From NCBI RefSeq assembly GCF_004340665.1, contig NZ_SLWO01000005.1, positions 124,001 to 188,000 of the forward strand: 64,000 nt of DNA, given 5' to 3'. Position 1 is the first letter of the stretch. Every line of letters begins with the position of its first letter. This document shows positions 52,267 to 61,200 of this stretch, piece after piece. Under the pieces are notes generated by a model, which was not told the DNA's origin, searched no databases, and saw nothing but the letters and a program-made list of their open reading frames with translations. A program made the translations under genes and the position numbers. The DNA is from Pedobacter psychrotolerans (GTDB lineage Bacteria > Bacteroidota > Bacteroidia > Sphingobacteriales > Sphingobacteriaceae).

Positions 52267-55054
52267 CTTTGCTGCGTTGAAAATCTTTTAACAAAAAATA
52301 ATACATCACCATTTCATGCGTCCTTTGATTTTTATTGAAGAGACGGTTCACATGCATGTGTATTAAATCAGTAAACAATTTGGTTTTTCGGTTAGGCTCC
52401 ATATCTTTCAGCAGCGCTACTAATGATTGCACCAGCCCTGTAAAACATTCCAGTTGATATTCGTCTAACGGTGCAACCGTATGGCTTTTGTAAGATTGGT
52501 ATTGCTGATTCAGTTTTTTAAAGTCTGTTGCCTCTAAATGATGTTCATGGTTAAATGAGTCTGATGCAAGTTTGATTATCCGCCTGATCTCTTCACCTTC
52601 AAAAACCTCTCGTTGCAGTAATTGCGCTACAATTTCAGCACAAAAGCTGTATTTACTGAATGAATCTGTTTGTGACTGAAGCACGGATAGCACAAAATTA
52701 CTATCAACACTAAAATGCATTTCTACATCTCCGATTAAATCGCTACCGTATCGTTCTATCTCCCGCTTATATGCTCTGGAATAGAAATCAGACACTAAGC
52801 CAGAGGTAAGATAAGGAAATAGATAGTCTGCAAATGAAGCATTAAGCTTTTGTCCATCTTCTTCATGATAAAGATTGGCCCGAAACCTTAAATGATTACC
52901 ATTTTCATTATACCGAATAAAAAACCATGATTTGATTGCCTGACGATGTGCTTGCAAAAACTGATCAATTACACTGACCAGAATTTCGTCGGCACGTTGC
53001 TGATGACAAAATATTTCAAAATATAGCCATTCTTTACCAGGGAGAAAAACCTGCTGCACATGAGCTGTGCTATCCACATTTATTAATGAGGCTCCATTAT
53101 AAATACGTTCATTATGTGTAATGCTAAGTATAAATTGGGTGAGGTAGGGTTTTGATTCTTCATCTACCACCACATTTTGTTTTGGCAAAATCACCTCTTC
53201 AAGGTAAATACTTTTTTGCTTTTGAATAAACTGCATCAATGCATTTAAATCCTCATTACTGGATAGATTGAAACACAAAGTCTGATCTGATAAACCAGTT
53301 TTAAAGAATCCAGATATACCTATTTTTGTGAGAAACTCACGGCAGGCATCAACAGACAACTGTACTTTACCAGGGAAAAAAGCTTCCTTATTTACTCGCC
53401 ATTTTTGAGTGTTCAATACAATATTCTGATACTGTAATCGTGGGTAATAATCCAGATCTGGAAAGATACCATCCAGGGGCAGCAATAAACTGCTTTGTAT
53501 TCCCTGATGCTGTAAATCACAAAGCAACCTGAACACAGCAAGATCCGATCTCGTATAATTATACGCTGAAGCCATGCGTGGCATCAAACGTTTGTTTAAT
53601 GACTTGGAACGAAGAATCACCTGATCATTTCTAACCGAAATCTGAATATCGTTTAACAAAAGTGGGCTTGCCGATGTGTCATAATTCAGGATAGATAGTT
53701 GGTGATTGTAAACCAGTTTCCTGCGGTTAATATTATCTACATTGGCTTCAACCATGTATGCCACGTCAAAAAATAACACTTCAGGATTGGCACTTTCTTC
53801 TACATTGGAAATTTCTTCACAAAAATCCGTAACATCATCACTAGCCATTGAAAAACGACCAGCCAATGCATTTGCCGTTACCCCGCCTATCTGATCAATT
53901 ATAACCAGATCATCAGCAATATGCATTAACACGCTGAGTGAATTGGGTAAGGGCACCGGCTTTTCATTTAAATCCAGATTGAGTTTATTGAGGAAAAGCG
54001 TTTTACCATGTTCAAAATTTTCTAATGACAAGGTTTTTTTTAACCTCGCCTTAAAATCGTTGCTGGCTTTGTGATCATTTCTTTTGTTGTTAAACTGAAT
54101 GATAAAGTCATATCCTTCGCTACTTTGCTCCAGCTCATCGTAACCAATGCCTATTTCCGGATCAAGCGCCATTAAAAGCGAAACTTCACGCTGTTCAAAT
54201 TTCTTTTTAAACTGCCGGATGAATGTGGTTAATGCTGCTTTTTCTTCCTTTGGTATTATTTTCCGCAGCAAGTCGAGTGCATTTGGAATCGCCTTTAGCA
54301 GGTTTTGGTCAATTTCTCCATGATATGCTTTACGTTCTGCGATAAGGTATTCTGGTGTATTTCCTGCAATCTCCTTACCCGTTCTTTTAAAGAAATCTTC
54401 ACCGATAATGTTCGGATCCTGATCTGTAAAAAGGAGTTGCAGATCATGCATATCATTTAAAAGCATCAATAATTCTGACTCACGCTCATCTTCCCATTGC
54501 AGTTTTGAAATCAAATCCTTCAGCCGGATTGGCTGCATGCAGGCATTCAGAATTTGCATTACGAAATCATCATGATCAATTTCGGCAAGCTCAAAAACAC
54601 CTTCTGAACAGGCAATATACCTGATCCCATTTAGGGTGACATAAAAACTACTGTTGCTGAAAAGATACCCATTTTGTTGTATGGTATGCTCAAAATCAAA
54701 TTCTAGTTGATTGCGATATGGCCAATCGATAAGGCGATGTATAATTTGTTCTTCGCTAACCTTCACCTTAGACTCAGTTTGCTTAATGGCATTTTTCAAA
54801 ATACCGAAACTTGCGAATGTTCCGTAAGGTGTAGAGCGATATTTCGCCCGGTTAAAATATTTCCAGATTGTAAAATAAATTCTCGGTGGCAGATTACCTA
54901 AATCCTGCGCCTCAACGTCTTTAATCGTTTCATAGAAATCACCCGATGAAATCGCAATGGCATTTTTCAAATCACCCCAACAATCCTGCAAATTGGCTTG
55001 GTGGGAAAACATTGGTGTTCGAAAAATGAGTGTAGCGTGCAGATTAAGTTTCAT
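52250..55054 (-). CDS. class I lanthipeptide dehydratase (LanB), full length
   Basis: This 934-residue enzyme would dehydrate Ser/Thr of a precursor peptide to Dha/Dhb using glutamyl-tRNA. The N-terminal glutamylation domain (Lant_dehydr_N) contains the conserved YRSTPYGTFASFG motif at about residue 72, and the C-terminal elimination domain (SpaB_C type, about 675-934) contains WFFIRYNENGNHLRFRANL. Both domains in one chain are typical of LanB from lanthipeptide loci, unlike the split enzymes of pinensin or thiopeptide pathways. The ATG at 55054 is chosen; a start at 55114 lies upstream of a -7-like TAATCTTTG. No LanC, LanP or LanT is nearby. It overlaps the kinase gene tail to tail. Confidence 0.9.
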   Translation of the reverse strand: MKLNLHATLIFRTPMFSHQANLQDCWGDLKNAIAISSGDFYETIKDVEAQDLGNLPPRIYFTIWKYFNRAKYRSTPYGTFASFGILKNAIKQTESKVKVSEEQIIHRLIDWPYRNQLEFDFEHTIQQNGYLFSNSSFYVTLNGIRYIACSEGVFELAEIDHDDFVMQILNACMQPIRLKDLISKLQWEDERESELLMLLNDMHDLQLLFTDQDPNIIGEDFFKRTGKEIAGNTPEYLIAERKAYHGEIDQNLLKAIPNALDLLRKIIPKEEKAALTTFIRQFKKKFEQREVSLLMALDPEIGIGYDELEQSSEGYDFIIQFNNKRNDHKASNDFKARLKKTLSLENFEHGKTLFLNKLNLDLNEKPVPLPNSLSVLMHIADDLVIIDQIGGVTANALAGRFSMASDDVTDFCEEISNVEESANPEVLFFDVAYMVEANVDNINRRKLVYNHQLSILNYDTSASPLLLNDIQISVRNDQVILRSKSLNKRLMPRMASAYNYTRSDLAVFRLLCDLQHQGIQSSLLLPLDGIFPDLDYYPRLQYQNIVLNTQKWRVNKEAFFPGKVQLSVDACREFLTKIGISGFFKTGLSDQTLCFNLSSNEDLNALMQFIQKQKSIYLEEVILPKQNVVVDEESKPYLTQFILSITHNERIYNGASLINVDSTAHVQQVFLPGKEWLYFEIFCHQQRADEILVSVIDQFLQAHRQAIKSWFFIRYNENGNHLRFRANLYHEEDGQKLNASFADYLFPYLTSGLVSDFYSRAYKREIERYGSDLIGDVEMHFSVDSNFVLSVLQSQTDSFSKYSFCAEIVAQLLQREVFEGEEIRRIIKLASDSFNHEHHLEATDFKKLNQQYQSYKSHTVAPLDEYQLECFTGLVQSLVALLKDMEPNRKTKLFTDLIHMHVNRLFNKNQRTHEMVMYYFLLKDFQRSKAIGSY

Positions 55055-55116
55055 AAAATGGTATAGACAGCGAAAATTACAAAGATTAATGATAAAACTG
55101 CCATCTACACCCAACT

Positions 55117-55147
55117 AAAAAAGCCACTTCCATAAAATGAAAGTGGC
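55117..55147 (-). terminator. terminator after the OmpA/PD40 gene
   Basis: GCCACTTCCAT (55123-55133) pairs with ATGAAAGTGGC (55137-55147) with one mismatch. On the minus strand TTTTTT follows (55122-55117). It ends the type IX secretion operon before LanB. Confidence 0.75.
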
Positions 55148-55173
55148 CATCAGCGGGAGCAATAGATGAGCGT

Positions 55174-57174
55174 TTACTTTTTTGTCACTTTAAATTCAGT
55201 CCTTCTGTTTTTGGCTCTTCCATCCGGATTATCTTTTTTCCTCTTGCCCCGACCTATCTCATTTGACGCAATTGGTGTTGATTCACCATAGCCTTTGGAA
55301 GTCATCCTGGATGAAGCAATACCTTTACTGGCCAGATAATCCACGCAAGACTGCGCTCTTTTATTGGATAATTCCAGGTTATATTCATCCGTTCCAACGT
55401 TATCGGTATGTGAACCCAATTCAATTTCCATATCGGGGTTATCTTCCATAATCGGAATCAGATAATCAAGTACTTTTTTAGAGGGCTCGGTGAGTTCTGC
55501 ACTATTAAATTCATAATAAACATTATCTATGGCAATCGGAATGCCCATTTTAAATGGACTTAAGCAATAATCTTTATAAATCATGGTATCGGCTTTCGCC
55601 AACTCTTCATAAACATAGTTTTTAATAATAGAAAAATAGTTCTCCTTAGAGAAAGATAGCTTTACAGGGCGCTTGGAATCAGCCCTAAAATCATATTTAC
55701 CGTCGATACCCGTTACGGCCTTTTGTGTTCCTTCTGCATTGGTAAAGGTTACCGTAGCATCTGCCATTGGCAATTTTGTTTTACAATCGGTTAATATACC
55801 ATTGATGGAAAAGAATTCTTTTTTAATTTCGAATACCTCTAAACAGCAGGATGATTCGCGATCTGAACTGATGTATCCTTTCGTATCATCGGCATTGGCA
55901 GAGGTGAAATATAAATCGTCTTTTGAGGAATTGAACGGATAACCTATATTTTTAGGTTCAGACCAGGTAACCAGATCGCCTTCCGATTCGAAAAAATCTA
56001 AGCCGCCTAAACCGATTCGTCCATCGGTACTGAAAATTAATTTCTTGGTGAAAGGGTTGTAATAAGGCGCACGCTCATCATCTTCGGTATTAATGGTTGG
56101 CCCAAGGTTTACGGGCTGCCCCAGCGATCCATCACTGCGAATGGCACAAAACCAAAGATCCAGTTTACCATATCCGCCGGTACGATCTGATGCGAAGAGC
56201 AGAAATTTACCATCTCTGGTTACAAATGGCTGCAAGGAATTAAAATCCTTACTATTAACTTCAAGCCCTACCGGCTGAGGTTCTGCCCATTTATCGTCAT
56301 TTTTTTTTGAAGTGTAGATGGAGTATTGCGATTTTTCTTTCCACCCGGTAAAATATACCGTATTGCCATCAGGTGAGAAACTTGCGGCAGCTACTTCCAT
56401 ATTCTTTGGTAAATTCAGGTTCATCATTTTGACCGGAATTTCATTTGCCGTGAGTTCATTTTTGGCGGTGTAGAGCGTATTCAGGAATGGGTTAGCTTTG
56501 GTAGATACCTGCACCTCGCCGGTTTCCGTTTTCACGATATCACGCTTGCCAGCTACATTAATGGGCCTTGAGGAGGTAAAATAAAAGCTCTGATCTACTT
56601 TAACCGGTGCATAATTTGAACCTAAACCATTAACATTTGCCGGTGCTCTTTTTACCTGTACCATTCTTGGAAACCGCATTTCTTCCATTGCAAATTTGCA
56701 GGAGGCAATTTCTTTTTGAGCATCTTTAACCAGGGGATTACTTGGGTTTTTGCTGATAAATGATTCAAAGTTGGTGATGGCCCGATCAAATTTTTTATTC
56801 GCCCTTAAGCTTTCTGCATAATAAAAAAGTGCCCTTCTGTACCTGGTGTTGGTAAAGGTTATGGCAATAGCATAATATTTTTCGGCCTCTGCAAATTCAC
56901 GGTATAAACGGCTTGATTCTGCCAGGTTATAAATTGCCCCTTCATAATCTTCAATCACTTTTTCCTCTGATGTACCCTTACGCTCCTTACCATAAGGCAG
57001 AATGGCCTGAGTACTGTCACCCGTAATTCTTAATGCCTTTTTATAAAAGGTAGACGCCGCATAATAATCCCTATTTTCAAAGTAGGTGTCAGCAACTCTT
57101 TTGTAATTTACTACATACTGAGCTTTAGCTAAACCTCCCACTGCTAATAACAAAAACAATAGTATTTTTCTCAT
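55174..57174 (-). CDS. OmpA family protein with TPR and PD40 repeats (PorE-like)
   Basis: This 666-residue envelope protein is typical of type IX secretion loci. After a signal peptide (MRKILLFLLLAVGGLAKAQ) come TPR-like helices (about 30-165), a beta-propeller of PD40 repeats (about 210-440, SFSPDGNTVYFTGW, RDGKFLLFASDRTGGYGKLD), a carboxypeptidase-regulatory-like domain (about 455-510), and a C-terminal OmpA domain (about 545-660, ELGSHTDNVGTDEYNLELSN) that binds peptidoglycan. The ATG at 57174 is used; the TTG at 57201 is not. It lies directly after the PorP/SprF gene in the operon, and PorE-type proteins are known partners in T9SS. Confidence 0.9.
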   Translation of the reverse strand: MRKILLFLLLAVGGLAKAQYVVNYKRVADTYFENRDYYAASTFYKKALRITGDSTQAILPYGKERKGTSEEKVIEDYEGAIYNLAESSRLYREFAEAEKYYAIAITFTNTRYRRALFYYAESLRANKKFDRAITNFESFISKNPSNPLVKDAQKEIASCKFAMEEMRFPRMVQVKRAPANVNGLGSNYAPVKVDQSFYFTSSRPINVAGKRDIVKTETGEVQVSTKANPFLNTLYTAKNELTANEIPVKMMNLNLPKNMEVAAASFSPDGNTVYFTGWKEKSQYSIYTSKKNDDKWAEPQPVGLEVNSKDFNSLQPFVTRDGKFLLFASDRTGGYGKLDLWFCAIRSDGSLGQPVNLGPTINTEDDERAPYYNPFTKKLIFSTDGRIGLGGLDFFESEGDLVTWSEPKNIGYPFNSSKDDLYFTSANADDTKGYISSDRESSCCLEVFEIKKEFFSINGILTDCKTKLPMADATVTFTNAEGTQKAVTGIDGKYDFRADSKRPVKLSFSKENYFSIIKNYVYEELAKADTMIYKDYCLSPFKMGIPIAIDNVYYEFNSAELTEPSKKVLDYLIPIMEDNPDMEIELGSHTDNVGTDEYNLELSNKRAQSCVDYLASKGIASSRMTSKGYGESTPIASNEIGRGKRKKDNPDGRAKNRRTEFKVTKK

Positions 57175-57185
57175 TTGATGATTAA

Positions 57186-58187
57186 TTATAAGCGTGGACA
57201 AAAGAAATTCGGGCCAATAATACCATTGCGACCAATTAAAGAAATGGATAGTTCTATACCCCCATTGCTATTGGATGCCCGGTTAAAGGTGGAGGTATTC
57301 ACATCATAACTTAATCCAAATACCATATTGCTGAGTTGTAAACCCACAAATGCAATTGCAGCATCTTTAACGCGATAATTGCCGCCAAATAAAATATTGG
57401 AAGATTGATTCACATTAAGCTGTGCGTAAGCACCAACAGAAACTTCACTGGTATTACCCTGATACATCACCAATGCATTTGGAACAAGATCTAAAAAATC
57501 TGACGCCCGGATTCTGGCTCCTCCATGCCCGGTTAAACGAACGGGAATTCTCGATTCAGTTCCGCTAAACCGGTCAATTGGCCGGGTTAAGTGGGCAGCA
57601 CTTGCACCAATAAAAACGTTTACGTTCTGGTTTGGGTTACCATCAAAATACATTACTCCAAAGTTAACATCGGGCACCAATGTAGATTGCGATTGGAAAG
57701 TTTCACCACTGATCATACCACCATCATAACCGGTAATAGGATTGAATTGGTTGCCAAATCTACCTTGTGAGTAATCGAAACTTCTGTTGATAATACCTGC
57801 CTGCAAACCAAAATTTATGGTTTGCAAACCTTCACGGCCAAATCTTAAACGATACGAACCTGATACCAAGGCGGTGAGGTAATTAAAATCAAGTTCACCA
57901 GCACGCTGATTGAGGATGGTGCCGCCAAATGCAAAGTTTTTCTTAGGTGCCAGATCAAAGGATGCTCCACCAGTTAAAAAAGAACTGTTTAGAGCACCCC
58001 ATTGCTGTTTAAAATTCACTGATGCACGATAATCACCATCAATAACCCCTGTTAACGCAGGATTTAACCAAAGCGGGTATGCATAATATTGCGAAAAGTG
58101 TGGATCAGTTTGTGCAAATAACCCGGATGTGCAGAGTAGCAAGCTTAGCATTGCCATCAATGATCTTAAAAACGATGGTATTTTCAT
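57186..58187 (-). CDS. PorP/SprF family type IX secretion membrane protein
   Basis: This 333-residue outer membrane beta-barrel-like protein belongs to the PorP/SprF family required for surface attachment of large T9SS adhesins. The signal peptide is MKIPSFLRSLMAMLSLLLCT with cleavage after LFAQ, then the family motif DPHFSQYYAYPLWLNPALTG. A longer start at 58229 (MMSRIK) is coupled to the adhesin stop by TAATG; both are possible, and the shorter gives the cleaner signal peptide. It sits between the adhesin and the PD40/OmpA gene, the classical operon order. Confidence 0.92.
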   Translation of the reverse strand: MKIPSFLRSLMAMLSLLLCTSGLFAQTDPHFSQYYAYPLWLNPALTGVIDGDYRASVNFKQQWGALNSSFLTGGASFDLAPKKNFAFGGTILNQRAGELDFNYLTALVSGSYRLRFGREGLQTINFGLQAGIINRSFDYSQGRFGNQFNPITGYDGGMISGETFQSQSTLVPDVNFGVMYFDGNPNQNVNVFIGASAAHLTRPIDRFSGTESRIPVRLTGHGGARIRASDFLDLVPNALVMYQGNTSEVSVGAYAQLNVNQSSNILFGGNYRVKDAAIAFVGLQLSNMVFGLSYDVNTSTFNRASNSNGGIELSISLIGRNGIIGPNFFCPRL

Positions 58188-58228
58188 GGTATTTAATTTT
58201 GTCTGTTTATTTTTTATCCTGCTCATCA

Positions 58229-61200
58229 TTATCTAATTAAGGTTACTGTTCCTTTTTTCATGGTGTCGGTACCATCAGAAAACTGAACTTCCACCATGTA
58301 CACGTATACCCCAATCGGTTGATTTATTCCTTTAAATGTTCCATCCCAGCCATTAGCCATATTATCAGACTGATATATTAATTGACCCCACTGGGTAAAT
58401 ACCGACATTCTGGCTGATGCGATGGTTGTTCCATAAATCAGGAAGGTATCATTCTTACCGTCGTTATTTGGTGTGAATGCATTTGGAATATAAATCTGGT
58501 TTCCAAGTGGATTGGCAGCTTTTCCGGTTACCGGACTTGAATTGGCACTGGTTTGACAAGCCAACTGACCTTTAGCCCTTACGATAATGGTAACACTTTG
58601 GTCTGGTCTTAAACCCGTAGCCAGATAACTCGTTCCGGCAGTGGCTTGCCAGGTTAATCCGTTATCAGTAGAAATTTCATAACCCAATGCACCATTTATG
58701 GCTACCCATGCGAATGTTACACTATTTGCAGTGGTAGATTGTACCACAACTGAAGGTGTAGCTAATACAGGAAGAACCGTTACCGTAACTGGTGTTCTCG
58801 TAGCACTTGCGCAACCACCAACTGCAATACTTTCTACATAAAAGATGGTTGTCGCAGTGATATTCGGTGTGGTAAACGTAACGCCTTCACCTAACACATT
58901 TCCATTAGAACTTACATTGTACCATCTGTAAATGATTCCCGGTACCGGATTATTCACAGTTAATGTGGTATTGCTGCCCGCACAGATTATTCCATTGGCA
59001 GCCGTTGCTAAAGCTGGCGCAGCAGGCACAGGTAAGGCCACCACACTTACAGGAGTTCTTGATGCTGAACTACAAGATCCGTTTGCTCCTTCAACATAGT
59101 AGGTTACATTGGTTGTGATGGTTGGCGTGGTAAACGAAATACCTGTTCCCGCAATTGTACCACCAGTTGCCGAAGTATACCAATTGTAGACTACACCAAC
59201 TTGTGGATTAGTTACCGTTAGGATGGCTACATTTCCAATACATACATTCACATTGGCAGCGTTAACAACCGGAACTGCAGGTTTTTGATTTACAGTAACC
59301 GTAACTTTCACTCTGCCCCCATTGTTATTACAGCCTCCGGCATTTACTGCTATCACATAATAATCGGTAGTAGTGGTTAAAGCTGGGGTACTGTAAGTTG
59401 AGCCTGTGAATAATAAGTTTCCACCTACAGCAGCACTATACCATTCGTAAGTAACGCCAGTTTGCGCATTGCTGATCACCAATTGCGAGGTCTCTCCAGA
59501 ACAAATACTGGTTCCCGTATTGGCAACCACAGGATTATTTGGTGCACTGTTTACAGTAACGGCTATTGCCAAACCATTACCCGAAGCATTTTCGCATTTA
59601 TTATCGCCTTTAACACTTACATAATAAGTGGTATTGGCCGTTAATACTGGTGTGGTAAATACGCTGCCCACAAATACTGGTGAGGTTAATGCAACATCAC
59701 TATACCAGGTAAATACCGGATTAGTTACTGTTGTACTACTAGCTGTTAAGGTTGCCGCAACATTTCCGCAAACTGATCTGTTTCCACTTACGGTAACATC
59801 AGCTTGTACGGCTCTTGGGTTTACGGTAACTGTTATGGTTTTGGCATTAGCAGCTGAATTTTCGCATTTATTGGTACCCTTAACTGTTACATAATAAATG
59901 GTACTGGCCGTTAATGCTGGTGTATTAAAGATTGGACCAACGAAGGCGACACTGGTGAGTGAAGCATCATTGTACCAGGTAAATACCGGATTGGTTACCG
60001 TGGTAGAACTGGCATTAATGGTTGCGCTTCCTGAACCACATATTACCGTTGGTGCAGATAAGGTAATATCCGCAGCTGTTGCTGCTTCATTTACATTTAT
60101 AGTAACTATTCTGGCTGTAGATGCAGAACTCTCGCATCTGTTGTCGCCTTTAATTGTGAGGTAATACCTTGTCGTTGCATTTAATGATGGCGTATTAAAT
60201 GTTGCTCCAACAAATGCTACGGATGTTAGGGCCGCATCAGTGTACCAGGTGAACGTTGGATTGGTAACCGTTGTGGTCGTTGCGATGAGTGTAGCACCTG
60301 AACCCGCACATATGGTGGCATCATTGGCTGAAACATCTGCAGCACCTGCAATTGGCGTAACGGTAAGCGCTACTGCCAAGGCACTTCCCGATGCGTTTTC
60401 ACATTTATTATCTCCCCTAACGGTTACATAATAAGTAGTATTGGCGGTTAATACCGGAGTGGTAAACACACTACCAGTAAATACGACTGATGTTAAGGTA
60501 GCGTCACTGTACCAGGTAAATACCGGATTGGTTACTGTAGCGCTCGTTGCGGTTAACACAGTTGCTACGCTTCCGCAAATTGATCTTGATCCGCTTACGG
60601 TAATATCAGCTTGTACCGCTCGTGGATTAATGGTTACTGTAATTGGTTTAGCATTTGCAGCCGTATTTTCACATTTATTAGTGCCTTTAACAGTCACATA
60701 ATAAGTGGTACTTGCAGTGAGCACTGGTGTATTAAAGATTGGCCCCACAAAGGCAACGCTGGTTAGTGAAGCATCATTGTACCAGGTAAACACCGGATTG
60801 GTTACCGTGGTTGAACTGGCGTTGATGGTTGCGCTTCCTGAACCGCATATTACCGCTGGCGCAGATAAGGTAATATCAGCTGCTGTTGCTGCTTCATTCA
60901 CGTTTACCGTAATTATCCTGGCAGTAGCTGCTGAACTTTCACATTTGTTATCACCTTTAATCGTAAGGTAATATCTAGTGGTTACATTTAATACAGGTGT
61001 ATTAAATGTTGCACCGACGAAAGCTACAGAAGTTAGGGCTGCATCGGTATACCAGGTAAATGTAGGGTTGGTAACCGTTGCGGTACTCGCCACTAACGAA
61101 GCTGATGTACCCTGACAAATGGTTGCATCATTGGCGGTAACATCTGACGCACTTGCAACTGGCGTAATGGTGATGGTTACCGATTTACCTGTATTTGCAG

